From CAVVSD01 sp963757125 (GTDB taxonomy: Bacteria; Actinomycetota; Thermoleophilia; Solirubrobacterales; Solirubrobacteraceae): a DNA stretch of 64,000 bases. Numbering within the stretch: the stretch's first letter is position 1; every line of letters begins with the position of its first letter. Below are positions 1 to 7,842 of the stretch, in pieces. The position numbers and the translations under genes were made by a program. The notes beneath the pieces are model-generated. The model did not search any database and was not told the DNA's origin. It saw nothing but the letters and a program-made list of their open reading frames with translations. The stretch covers positions 372,001 to 436,000 of the forward strand of contig CAVWQP010000006.1 in NCBI GenBank assembly GCA_963757125.1, given 5' to 3'.

Positions 1-541
1 CGATCTCCAGCACGCGGTCGCCCTCGCCGATGTCGAGCTTGCGGCACATGCGCTCGAGCTTGGCCTCCTGCGCCTCCTGCAGCGACTGGTCGCGACGCTC
101 GAAGACGGCGCACGAGTAGGTCATCGTCGGGTCCAGGATCGCCGAGAAGAGGTCGTTGCCCAGGTCGTAGTGGGCGTGGATCCCCTCGCGGGCGCGTTGC
201 GGCGTGTTGCGCGTGAGGAGCTGACGGCCGCGCTGGTAGGGCTCGCGGACCGGCGACAGACGACGGCGCAGCTCGTCGATGCCGCCCATGTTCCGCGCGG
301 CGAGCTCGATGACCGCGGTGAGGTCCGGGGTGTCCCAGAGGCCGTCGGCGTAGGACTCGCCGAGGCCCAGGCCACCGCGCAGGACCTCGCGCCACGTCCG
401 GGGCGAGCGGACCACGATCGTGGCCTGCGGGGCGCCCTCGCCGATGACGGTGCGGCACTCGCCCTCGACGATCGTGAGCCGGCCGACGTGGATCCTGCGC
501 AGGAGGGTCAGCGCGATCCGGCGTGCGGTGCGCTCGGTCAT
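1..541 (-). CDS. Cyclopropane-fatty-acyl-phospholipid synthase-like methyltransferase (3' end cut by window)
   Basis: About 180 N-terminal residues are present; the rest lies before base 1. The protein carries the family block HAHYDLGNDLFSAILDPTM followed by TYSCAVF, then the beginning of the SAM-binding fold (DIGEGDRVLEI). The family transfers a methylene or methyl group from SAM to unsaturated acyl chains of membrane phospholipids. The ATG overlaps the stop of the DUF1365 gene by four bases, so it is the third gene of a coupled amine oxidase/DUF1365/CFA-synthase operon. That trio suggests fatty-acid modification, possibly other than a simple cyclopropane, because a FAD partner is present. 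The family call is firm; the exact product is inference. Confidence 0.9.
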   Translation of the reverse strand, partial: MTERTARRIALTLLRRIHVGRLTIVEGECRTVIGEGAPQATIVVRSPRTWREVLRGGLGLGESYADGLWDTPDLTAVIELAARNMGGIDELRRRLSPVREPYQRGRQLLTRNTPQRAREGIHAHYDLGNDLFSAILDPTMTYSCAVFERRDQSLQEAQEAKLERMCRKLDIGEGDRVLEI

Positions 542-1272
542 CCGCGTCCCGGGTGGGCGACGAGCGGGACCCGGCGCAGCCAGAGCCCGACTGCGTGGCC
601 GTAGATGAGGACCAGCGTCCGCAGCGTGCTGGCGGGGTGACGCACGGTCGACTCCGCGAGCGTGCGCGAGGTCAGCTCGCGTCGCTCGAGCGCGAGCGTC
701 GCATCGAACGCGCGCTCGCCCTCCTGGTGCGACGAGATGTGGACGGACAGCGTCGCGGCGGGCGGAGTCGCCCTGACCTCGTAGCGCTGGTCCATCTCCA
801 TGAACGGCGAGACGTGCAATGCCTTGTCCATACCACCCTGGATTATCCGCTCCGCGCCAGCCGGGATGACGTACGCGTGCCGCTCGCCCCACGGCGTGTT
901 GGTGACCTCGGCGACGAGCGCCTGCAGCCGCTCGGACTCGTCGAAGCAGTAGTAGAACGACACCGGGTTGAAGCAGTGACCGAGCGTGCGCAGCTGCGTG
1001 AGCAGGCGGATCGGTCCCGTCGGCGGTGCGCCGAGGCGCTCGGCGACGAGCGCGCGCACCGAGTCCGCGAGCGGCACCGTGTCGCGTCCGAGGTAGTCCG
1101 AGCGGCGGAAGCGCACGACGCCGGGGCCGGGCGCGACGAGCCGGCCGCCGAGCAGCGACGGCAGCTCGTCGAGGTCGACGTAGGCGAGCGCGAGCCCGTG
1201 GCGGAACTCGGTCGCCCGGTCGCGGACGCGGCGATGGCGGATCGTGCCCACGTAGAGGGCGCTGGCCGTCAC
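538..1272 (-). CDS. DUF1365 family protein
   Basis: The 244-residue protein contains the DUF1365 signature HCFNPVSFYYCFD in its middle and a C-terminal segment that may associate with the membrane (TLVLIYGHAVGLWLRRVPLV). I placed the start at the GTG that overlaps the upstream amine oxidase stop (GTGA); the open frame continues upstream only through non-homologous sequence. Its stop overlaps the CFA-synthase ATG. DUF1365 has no settled biochemical role but recurs between a FAD amine-oxidase-like protein and a CFA synthase in many bacteria, which points to a shared role in lipid modification. Family assignment is strong and function is unknown. Confidence 0.88.
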   Translation of the reverse strand: MTASALYVGTIRHRRVRDRATEFRHGLALAYVDLDELPSLLGGRLVAPGPGVVRFRRSDYLGRDTVPLADSVRALVAERLGAPPTGPIRLLTQLRTLGHCFNPVSFYYCFDESERLQALVAEVTNTPWGERHAYVIPAGAERIIQGGMDKALHVSPFMEMDQRYEVRATPPAATLSVHISSHQEGERAFDATLALERRELTSRTLAESTVRHPASTLRTLVLIYGHAVGLWLRRVPLVAHPGRG

Positions 1273-2519
1273 GCTGCGCGCGCCTCCAGCGCATCGGCGA
1301 CGCGCTCGCCGCTGACGACGCCGTCCTCGTGGAAGCCCCAGCCCCAGTAGGCGCCGCAGAAGTGCGTCCGGTTGCGCCCGCTGATCTCGCCGTGGCGCTC
1401 CTGCGCGAGCATCCCGTCGGCCGTGTAGACCGGGTGCGCGTAGCTGAACGTGCCCAGGATGCGGTTCGGGTCGATCGCCTCGGTGCGGTTCAGCGTCACG
1501 CACAGCTGCTCGTCGGAGGACAGGGCCTGCAGCGAGTTCATGTGGTACGTGACGGTCGTGCAGGACGGCGGGTCGTCGAGCAGGTGGTAGTTCCAGCTCG
1601 CCCAGGCCCGGCGGCGCCGCGGGAGCAGCGTGCGGTCGGTGTGCAGCACGGCCTCGTTGAGCTGGTACGGGATCGCGCCGAGGAGCTCGCGCTCGGGGCC
1701 GTTCGCATCGGCGAGCATGCGCAGGGCCTGGTCGGAGTGCACCGCGAGGACGACCTCGTCGAAGCGCTCGAGGTCGCCGCCCCGCGGGCGCACCGCGACG
1801 TGGTCGTCATGGCGCTGGATCTCCGTGACCGGCGTGCCGACGCGGATGCGGTCGCGCCACGGGCGCACGAGCGCATCGACGTAGACCTGCGAGCCGCCGG
1901 CGACCGTGCGCCACTGCGGGCGGTCGCGCAGCCCGAGCATCCCGTGGTTGTGGAAGAAGCGCGCGAGGAAGCGGGCCGGGAAGCGCCACATCTCCCGCGG
2001 GTCGGCCGACCAGACGGCGGACGCCTGGGGGACGATGAGCCGCTCGATGAACGCGGGGGAGTAGCGGCGCTCGTGCAGCCAGTCGCCGAGCGACACGCCG
2101 TCGGCCGCGACGTCGTCGATGAGTGCCCGTGCCTCGCGCTGGAAGCGCGGGATCTCGGCGACCATGCGATGGAACCACGGCTGCACGAGGTGCGCGCGGT
2201 TCGCGAACAGGCCGTTCGCCGATGCGCTGCAGTACTCGAAGTCGCCGCGCGTGTCGGCGACGCCGAACGTCATGACGGACGGCTGCGTCTGCACCCCGAG
2301 CTTGGCCATCAGCGCCTCGAAGCGGGGGTAGTTGCGGTCGTTGTGGACGATGAAGCCGGTGTCGACCTGGTGGGTCGCATCGGCGAGATCGACGCGCACC
2401 GTGTTCGTGTGGCCGCCGACGCGCGGCGCCTCCTCGAACACCGTCACCTCGTGGCGTTCGTGCAGGCGGTGCGCGACGACGAGGCCGGAGACGCCGGCGC
2501 CGACGATCGCGATCTTCAC
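1269..2519 (-). CDS. FAD-dependent amine oxidase-like protein (NAD/FAD-binding)
   Basis: The 416-residue protein begins with a Rossmann dinucleotide-binding motif (KIAIVGAGVSGLVVAHRL) and the following GGHTNTV segment typical of the FAD amine-oxidase/desaturase-like family. The C terminus holds the second FAD contact (FCGAYWGWGFHEDGVVSG). The GTG start follows a GAGGGA ribosome-binding site. It is first in the amine oxidase/DUF1365/CFA-synthase operon. In other bacteria such a flavoprotein beside a CFA-type methyltransferase acts on membrane acyl chains; here that is inference. No membrane segment is visible. Confidence 0.9.
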   Translation of the reverse strand: MKIAIVGAGVSGLVVAHRLHERHEVTVFEEAPRVGGHTNTVRVDLADATHQVDTGFIVHNDRNYPRFEALMAKLGVQTQPSVMTFGVADTRGDFEYCSASANGLFANRAHLVQPWFHRMVAEIPRFQREARALIDDVAADGVSLGDWLHERRYSPAFIERLIVPQASAVWSADPREMWRFPARFLARFFHNHGMLGLRDRPQWRTVAGGSQVYVDALVRPWRDRIRVGTPVTEIQRHDDHVAVRPRGGDLERFDEVVLAVHSDQALRMLADANGPERELLGAIPYQLNEAVLHTDRTLLPRRRRAWASWNYHLLDDPPSCTTVTYHMNSLQALSSDEQLCVTLNRTEAIDPNRILGTFSYAHPVYTADGMLAQERHGEISGRNRTHFCGAYWGWGFHEDGVVSGERVADALEARAA

Positions 2520-2574
2520 GCTGTCCCTCGTTCGGATGTCACGCAGGGAGTACGTGCATCGTGGCGCGTGTAGA

Positions 2575-3378
2575 TCAGCGCCGCAGTCCCATCGCATCGG
2601 CGATGAGGTCGACCACGAGGTCTGGGCGCTCGAGCGACGGCAGGTGCGCGACCCCGGGCAGGACGACCGCCGCGCGGGCGTCGCCGAGGCGCCGTTCGAG
2701 CTCGTGGCCGACGACCGCTGCGTCCGGCTCGTCGAGCTCGCCCCACGCGATCGTCGCCGGCGCGCGGATCTCCTCCAGGCGCGACCAGGCGTCGACGCCG
2801 CTGCCGCCCGCGTCCTCTCCCGCGCCGGAGCGCAGGGCGATCGCGTTCATGTCCAGCGCCAGCTCGCGCGCGTCGCCCCCGACGCGGCCCTCGGGCGACG
2901 ACGGCCCGTCGAGCCACAGGTGCGCCTCGTGGCGGTTGACCGCGTCGAGGTCGCCGGCCTCGTCGGCCGCCATGATCGCCTGGATGATCCGTGCCGTGTC
3001 CTGGTCCAGGCTCTCCAGGGAGCCCTCGGGCGCGCCGCTGACCGCCGGGGCGATGAGCACGAGCCCGGCCACCTGCTCGGGCGCGAGCAGCGCCGCATCG
3101 AGGGCGAGCGCGCCGCCCATCGAGTTGCCCACGAGCCACGTCGGGCCGTCGAGCATGGCGAGCAGGTCGTCGACGTGGCGGAAGGTCTCGTCGCCGGCCG
3201 GCGTCTCGCCGAACCCGCGCCGGTCGAGGGTCAGGACGTCGGCGCCGAGCGCGTGCAGCTCCGGCGCGACGTCGCGCCAGACGCGGCGGTCCGCGACCCC
3301 GGCGTGGAGCAGCGCGACGCGAGGACCGTCGGCTGTCAGGTGGTCGTGGGCGAGCGCCATGAGCGTCGTCCTACCCAT
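2575..3378 (-). CDS. Alpha/beta hydrolase
   Basis: The protein has the alpha/beta-hydrolase nucleophile elbow GNSMGG near residue 100, an oxyanion-side strand (VALLHAGVADRRVW) and a C-terminal His in GVAHLPSLERPD. The substrate is unknown. The first ATG directly follows the stop of the upstream NAD(P)-binding gene. A second ATG six codons in, at base 3360, has an AGGA box about eight bases ahead and is an equal candidate. The gene is coupled to the upstream reductase-like gene, suggesting co-transcription. No signal peptide is seen, so it is probably cytoplasmic. Confidence 0.87.
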   Translation of the reverse strand: MGRTTLMALAHDHLTADGPRVALLHAGVADRRVWRDVAPELHALGADVLTLDRRGFGETPAGDETFRHVDDLLAMLDGPTWLVGNSMGGALALDAALLAPEQVAGLVLIAPAVSGAPEGSLESLDQDTARIIQAIMAADEAGDLDAVNRHEAHLWLDGPSSPEGRVGGDARELALDMNAIALRSGAGEDAGGSGVDAWSRLEEIRAPATIAWGELDEPDAAVVGHELERRLGDARAAVVLPGVAHLPSLERPDLVVDLIADAMGLRR

Positions 3379-4029
3379 TCACCCCAGGGTTGCGGCGAGC
3401 GCCTCCTCCACCGGCACGTCGCCGTCGGCCACGTACAGGATCAGCCCTGCGGACCGCGGCTCGGCGAGCGTCGCCGCGATCACCTGCGCGACGTCGTCGC
3501 GCGTCACGTCGTCGCGGAACGGATCGGTGTCCAGGCGCACGGTCCCCGTTCCCGGGGCGTCGGTGAGCGGCCCGGGGCGCACGACGGTCCAGGCCAGGTC
3601 GCTGGCCATGACCGCCTGATCGGCCTCCGCCTTGGCCCGCACGTAGACGCTGAAGACGTCTTCGCCGTCGGGCGGCGACTCGGCGCCGACGGAGCTGACG
3701 ATGACGTAGCGGCCCACGCCGGCGGCGTCCGCGGCGCGGACGAGCGCGACCGCCCCGTCGCGGTCGACCGTCATCTTCCGCGCGGCGCCGCTCCCGGGGC
3801 CCGCGCCGGCAGCGAACACGACGGCGTCCGCGCCGTCGATCGCGGCGGCGACCTGATCGGGGCCGGCCGTCTCGAGGTCGAGCAGCACCGGCTCGGCGCC
3901 GTCCGCGCGCACGTCGTCGGCGTGGTCTGGGTTGCGGATGAGCCCGCGGACGCGGTCGCCCCGGGCGGCGAGCAGCCGCGTGAGCCGGCGGGCGATCTGA
4001 CCGTGCGCTCCTGCGATGGCGACGTCCAT
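3379..4029 (-). CDS. NAD(P)H-binding atypical SDR (NmrA-like)
   Basis: The 216-residue protein starts with the nucleotide-binding motif AIAGAHGQIARRL, has a DAVVFAAGAGPGSG loop, a serine patch (VIVSSVGAES) and a YVRAKAEAD segment in the place of the SDR YxxxK. The length fits short atypical SDRs that act as NAD(P)H sensors or small-molecule reductases. It is followed without a gap by the alpha/beta hydrolase. The substrate cannot be deduced. Confidence 0.87.
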   Translation of the reverse strand: MDVAIAGAHGQIARRLTRLLAARGDRVRGLIRNPDHADDVRADGAEPVLLDLETAGPDQVAAAIDGADAVVFAAGAGPGSGAARKMTVDRDGAVALVRAADAAGVGRYVIVSSVGAESPPDGEDVFSVYVRAKAEADQAVMASDLAWTVVRPGPLTDAPGTGTVRLDTDPFRDDVTRDDVAQVIAATLAEPRSAGLILYVADGDVPVEEALAATLG

Positions 4030-4041
4030 CCGGTCAGGGTC

Positions 4042-4671
4042 TCAGAAGCCGGGCGGCTCGGCACCGCGGGGGCGCCCCATGTGGAAGAGGCTCTCCACGA
4101 CGGCGTACTCGCCGAGGTAGCCGCAGCGCGCGACCGGGCGCAGCGCGGCCGTGTCGACCTGACCGTCGACGACGTAGCGCGGATCGAGGTGCACGCCGAC
4201 GACCTGGCCGATGACGAGGTACTGGTCGACCTCGCGCCCGTCGAGGTCGCGCAGCTCGAGCGTCTGGACGACCTTGCACTCCATCGAGCACGGGCTCGCG
4301 GCCACCCGCGGTGCCGCCACGATCCGCGACTCGGCCATCTCCAGGCCCGCGTGCTCGAACTCGCTCTCGCCGTGCGGCAGTGGCGCGGAGGAGTCGTTCA
4401 TGTGCTCGCGCAGGTCCCACGTCGCGAGGTTCCAGACGAACTCCTGCGCCGCGCCCGCGAACGTCGCCGAGTGCTTCGGGCCCTGGCTCGAGAACGCGAG
4501 CATGATCGGCGCCTCGCAGACGGCGTTGAAGAAGCTGTAGGGCGCGAGGTTCACCGCCCCGTCGGGACTCGTCGTCGAGATCCACCCGACCGGGCGCGGG
4601 GCGATGATCGCCTTGAAGGGGTCGTGCGGCAGGAGCGAGCGGTCGCGGCGGTGGGGCTCGTAGAAGATCAT
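4042..4671 (-). CDS. Flavin reductase family protein (FMN-binding split barrel)
   Basis: The 209-residue protein shows the split-barrel flavin reductase pattern: APRPVGWISTTSPDGAVNLAPYSFFN at the N terminus (FMN binding), then an AFSSQGPKHSA loop. The family reduces FMN with NAD(P)H or uses bound FMN for small-molecule reductions. The ATG overlaps the upstream monooxygenase stop by four bases (ATGA), so the ABM protein and this reductase are translationally coupled and may work together. Confidence 0.88.
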   Translation of the reverse strand: MIFYEPHRRDRSLLPHDPFKAIIAPRPVGWISTTSPDGAVNLAPYSFFNAVCEAPIMLAFSSQGPKHSATFAGAAQEFVWNLATWDLREHMNDSSAPLPHGESEFEHAGLEMAESRIVAAPRVAASPCSMECKVVQTLELRDLDGREVDQYLVIGQVVGVHLDPRYVVDGQVDTAALRPVARCGYLGEYAVVESLFHMGRPRGAEPPGF

Positions 4672-4997
4672 GCCCTGGCGAGCGCGCCCTTCTCCGGGTC
4701 GCCGGCGACGAGCGTCCTGTAGATGCCGAACGCCGGCTGCCCGTCGGCGAGCCCGTCGAGCGTGCCGATCATGTCCTTGACCTTCGCGAGGCCGAGGTGC
4801 GTGTCGAGGTGCTCCTGCGAGGCCCAGCACTCGACGATGGCGAACTCGAGCGGGTCGTCGACGCGCTGGTGCATGGCGTAGACGAGGCAGCCGTCCTCGG
4901 TGTGCGTCTCGGGCGAGCCGGCGGTGAGGGCCGCGCGCATCTCCTCGTCCTTGCCGGGCTTGGCGCGCAGCGTCACCACGACGACGACTTCACTCAT
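4668..4997 (-). CDS. Antibiotic biosynthesis monooxygenase (ABM) domain protein
   Basis: A 109-residue single-domain protein with the ABM dimeric alpha/beta-barrel pattern: VVVVVTLRAKPGKDEEM at the N terminus, a central YAMHQRVDDPLEFAIVECWAS strand pair, and the HLDTHL helix. Members are cofactor-free quinol-type monooxygenases or unannotated stress proteins. It is coupled to the downstream flavin reductase. The substrate is unknown. Confidence 0.87.
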   Translation of the reverse strand: MSEVVVVVTLRAKPGKDEEMRAALTAGSPETHTEDGCLVYAMHQRVDDPLEFAIVECWASQEHLDTHLGLAKVKDMIGTLDGLADGQPAFGIYRTLVAGDPEKGALARA

Positions 4998-5067
4998 GCG
5001 ATCTCTCCTCCGCTGGTCCGGGGGCCGGATGCTACGGGGGCGCGATGCTGTAGAAACAGCCTCCGCG

Positions 5068-5682
5068 ATGGAGACCGACCCGATACGGCGCGCCGTCTAC
5101 CTCGTGCTGGCGCTCGTGTCCGGGGTCGGGCTGGTCATGAACTTCGTGAACTCGATGACGTCGGACGTCGCGACGTCGCACCCCGAGCGGATCGTGAGGT
5201 TCTTCACCTACTTCACGATCGAGAGCAACATCCTCGTCTTCCTCGCGGCGGCGACGCTCGCGGCGGGCGCGGCCCATGGCGTGCGTTTCGTGCTGCTGCA
5301 CCTCGACGCGCTGCTCGGGATCACGGTGACGGGCATCATCTTCGCGACGATCCTCGCGCCCGACGGCGCGGACGTCGGGACCGCGAGCGTGCTCCTGCAC
5401 TACATCTCGCCGCCGCTCACCGTGCTCGCGTGGCTCTTCCTGGGGCCATGGGCGGCGAGGTCGCGCAGACTGATCGGGCCCGCGCTCGTCTGGCCGATCG
5501 GCTACCTCGTGTGGGTGCTCATCTGGGGCGCGATCACCGACTGGTACCCGTACAAGTTCGTCGACGTCGGTGAGCACGGCTACGGGGGGGTGCTGGTCAA
5601 CGCGCTGCTCGTGCTCATCCTCGGCATCGTGCTGCTCCTCGTGTTCATCGCCGTCAACCGGCGTCACCGGCTCCGCGTGTAG
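5068..5682 (+). CDS. Pr6Pr family membrane protein
   Basis: The 204-residue protein has six hydrophobic segments and conserved Pr6Pr features: RFFTYFTIESNILVFLAA near residue 45, LHYISPPLTVLAW in the fourth helix, and WPIGYLVWVLIWGAITDWYPY before the last helix. Pr6Pr (FAR-17a/AIG1-like) proteins are integral membrane proteins; eukaryotic relatives hydrolyse lipid esters, while bacterial roles are not established. I chose the ATG at 5068 because the upstream frame is low-complexity and lies over the divergent ABM gene. Confidence 0.85.
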   Translation: METDPIRRAVYLVLALVSGVGLVMNFVNSMTSDVATSHPERIVRFFTYFTIESNILVFLAAATLAAGAAHGVRFVLLHLDALLGITVTGIIFATILAPDGADVGTASVLLHYISPPLTVLAWLFLGPWAARSRRLIGPALVWPIGYLVWVLIWGAITDWYPYKFVDVGEHGYGGVLVNALLVLILGIVLLLVFIAVNRRHRLRV

Positions 5683-5692
5683 CGTCCCGGCC

Positions 5693-6106
5693 ATGCCTGG
5701 AGAGCTTCCCCTGACCGGCGGCTGCGGCTGCGGGGCCGTCCGCTTCGAGGTCGACGAGCCGCTGACGACCGCCCTCTACTGCCACTGCACGCGCTGCCAG
5801 AAGCGCACCGGCGCCGCCGCGGGCGCGACGGGCCGCGTCGCGCCGGGCTCCGTGCGCGTCGTCTCGGGCGAGGAGCACCTGCGCGACTGGTTCCCGGAGG
5901 GCGGCATGGGCAAGACGTTCTGCGTCCTGTGCGGGTCGAGCGTCATGGGCCGCACGCCGGACGGCACGATCACCGGGGTGCGCCTCGGCGCGCTGGACGG
6001 CGACCCGGGTATCCGCCCGGCGTTCCGGCAGTTCGTGGCCGACGCCGCGGTCTGGGAGCCGCTCCCGGACGACGGCATCCCGCACCACGCGGGCCGCGCG
6101 ACCTAG
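5693..6106 (+). CDS. GFA/CENP-V zinc-binding domain protein
   Basis: The 137-residue protein has the GFA family cysteine pattern: GGCGCGAVRFE at the N terminus, CHCTRCQKRTG about 25 residues later, and FCVLCGS near residue 82. These cysteines bind zinc. The family was named for glutathione-dependent formaldehyde-activating enzyme, but most bacterial members have unknown substrates. It starts ten bases after the Pr6Pr gene ends and probably shares its transcript. Its 3' end overlaps the convergent benE by four bases. Confidence 0.88.
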   Translation: MPGELPLTGGCGCGAVRFEVDEPLTTALYCHCTRCQKRTGAAAGATGRVAPGSVRVVSGEEHLRDWFPEGGMGKTFCVLCGSSVMGRTPDGTITGVRLGALDGDPGIRPAFRQFVADAAVWEPLPDDGIPHHAGRAT

Positions 6107-7263
6107 CCTCGCAGCCGACCCAGCGCCAGGAACGCGATCCCGGCCACGAGGCCCCAGAACGACGCGCTGATCGACGCGAGCGTGATGCCGGACGCGCTGA
6201 CGACGAACGTCACGACCGCGGCGTCGCGGCGGGCCTCGTCGGCGAGCGCGGACGTCAGCGCCCCTGCCAGCGCGCCGACGAGCGCCAGGCCCGCGACCGT
6301 GTCGACGAGCGCGGCCGGCGACGCCGCGACAAGGGCGGTCGCCAGCCCGGCGCACAGTCCGAGCGCGATGAGTCCGCCGCCGGCGACGGCCGCCGCGATC
6401 CAGCGACGGTCCCGGTCCGGGTGGGCGTCGGGGCCCGCGGCGAGCGCGGCGGAGATCGCGGCGAGGTTGACGGCGTGGCCGCCGAACGGCGCCGCGATGA
6501 GCGTCGCGATCCCCGTTGTCCTGAGGATCGGCGCAAACGGCGGGCGGTAGCCGAAGCTCGCGAGCACGCCCATCCCGGCGATGTTCTGCGACGCCATCGT
6601 GACGATGAACAGCGGCAGCGCGATGCCCACGATCGCGGCGGGCTCGAAGACGGGCGAGACGAGGTGCGCCGACGGCAGCACGCTGACGCCCGACAGATCA
6701 CCCGGCCCGTCGATCACCACCGCGACGATCGCGGCGACGATCGCGCCCGGCGCCGCCCACGGCCGTGAGACGCGCGTCAGCACCGCCCACACGACCACGA
6801 CCGGCACCGCGAGCCACGGGATCTCGACGACGGCGCGGACCGGGCCGACGCAGATCGGCAGCAGGACGCCGGCGAGCATCGCGCTCGCCAGCGCCGGCGG
6901 GATCGAGGCGATCGCCCGGCCCAGCGCGCCCCACAGCCCGCTGAGGACGATGAGCCCGCCGCAGACCAGGAAGGCGCCGACCGCGGCCGCGAACCCGCCG
7001 CTCGGCGCGCCCGTCGACACGAGCAGTGCCGCGCCCGGTGTCGACCAGGCCATCGCCACCGGCATCCGGGTGCGGCGGCTCATGAGGATCGCCACGACCC
7101 CGGCGCCGACGCAGAGCGCGAGTAGGCCGGACGTCGCCTCCTCGCGGTCGGCGCCCACGGCGTGCAGCCCCGCCAGCACGACCGGGAACGACCCGGAGAA
7201 GCCGACGAGCGCTGTCACGCAGCCGGCGAGCACCGGTGCGACGAGGTCCGAGCGGCGGTTCAT
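6103..7263 (-). CDS. benE: BenE family transporter (benzoate/H+ symporter family)
   Basis: The 386-residue protein is hydrophobic throughout, with about 11-12 predicted membrane segments, and shows BenE-family signatures such as FSGSFPVVLAGLHAVGA at the N terminus, MAWSTPGAALLVSTG, and FGGHAVNLAAISAALAAG. The family imports benzoate or similar aromatic acids, though many members have no confirmed substrate. The ATG overlaps the stop of the XRE-cupin gene. This regulator/transporter pairing matches E. coli ydcN (sutR)/ydcO, so the regulator is probably dedicated to the transporter. Confidence 0.9.
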   Translation of the reverse strand: MNRRSDLVAPVLAGCVTALVGFSGSFPVVLAGLHAVGADREEATSGLLALCVGAGVVAILMSRRTRMPVAMAWSTPGAALLVSTGAPSGGFAAAVGAFLVCGGLIVLSGLWGALGRAIASIPPALASAMLAGVLLPICVGPVRAVVEIPWLAVPVVVVWAVLTRVSRPWAAPGAIVAAIVAVVIDGPGDLSGVSVLPSAHLVSPVFEPAAIVGIALPLFIVTMASQNIAGMGVLASFGYRPPFAPILRTTGIATLIAAPFGGHAVNLAAISAALAAGPDAHPDRDRRWIAAAVAGGGLIALGLCAGLATALVAASPAALVDTVAGLALVGALAGALTSALADEARRDAAVVTFVVSASGITLASISASFWGLVAGIAFLALGRLRG

Positions 7264-7823
7264 GTGCCGGCGGCGTAGAGCATCCAGCACAGGACGCGGG
7301 TGTCGCGCAGCGCCTCGTAGGAGTGCGGGGCGTCGGCTGCGAAGAGGATGGCGTCGCCCGGCCCGAGCTCGGCCTCCTCGCCCGCCGGGCCGACCCGGAT
7401 GCGCCCCTTGACGCAGACGATGACCTCCTCCGTCCCCGGGAGGTGGGGGTCGCTGCGATGGTCGGTGCCCTTCGGGTACTCGAGGTCGTAGAGCTCGGTG
7501 CGGTGGTCGCGGCCGTCGGCGTGGACGAGCCAGCCCGTCATGCCCGACTCCGCGCGGACCTGCTCCCCCGACCGTGCCCGGATGACGCGCGCGTTGGGGC
7601 GGCCCTCGTCCTCCAGGAGCGCTCCGAGCGGGAGGGCGAGCGCCTGCGAGATGCGCCACAGCGTCTCGATCGACGGGTTGCCCTCGCCGCCCTCGATGCG
7701 CCCGAGGATCGTCTTCGACAGCCCCGACGCCTTCGCGAGCTCGGTCAGCGAGGACCCGTGCGCGAGGCGGTGGGCCCGCAGCGTGCGGCCGAGGCGCCGG
7801 TTGAGATCGCGCGCGGTGTCCAC
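7260..7823 (-). CDS. XRE family regulator with C-terminal cupin domain
   Basis: The 187-residue protein has an N-terminal HTH (SLTELAKASGLSKTILGRIEGG, residues about 25-46) and a C-terminal cupin (PGTEEVIVCVKGRIRVG ... GDAILFAADAPHSYEA). Such HTH-cupin proteins sense a small molecule and regulate adjacent transport genes. The start is the GTG directly after a perfect palindrome, with a TATAGT hexamer ending only six bases upstream and no Shine-Dalgarno, which suggests a leaderless message. The stop overlaps the benE start. It lies downstream of the nucleoside operon but probably has its own promoter. Confidence 0.9.
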   Translation of the reverse strand: MDTARDLNRRLGRTLRAHRLAHGSSLTELAKASGLSKTILGRIEGGEGNPSIETLWRISQALALPLGALLEDEGRPNARVIRARSGEQVRAESGMTGWLVHADGRDHRTELYDLEYPKGTDHRSDPHLPGTEEVIVCVKGRIRVGPAGEEAELGPGDAILFAADAPHSYEALRDTRVLCWMLYAAGT

Positions 7824-7824
7824 G

Positions 7825-7842
7825 CGGCAACTATAGTTGCCG
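7825..7842. promoter_or_regulatory. Perfect 18-bp palindrome, candidate operator/promoter of the XRE-benE pair
   Basis: The sequence CGGCAACTATAGTTGCCG reads the same on both strands. It lies one base upstream of the XRE-cupin GTG and overlaps the last codons and stop of the ribokinase gene. On the minus strand it contains TATAGT, a good -10 hexamer, placed so that transcription would start at or near the GTG. A bound HTH dimer would cover the -10 element, consistent with autorepression. Binding is inference. Confidence 0.6.

Noticed and set aside
2332..4722. A plus-strand open frame of nearly 800 codons
   Set aside because: It lies opposite three recognisable minus-strand genes and has low-complexity Arg/Asp composition.
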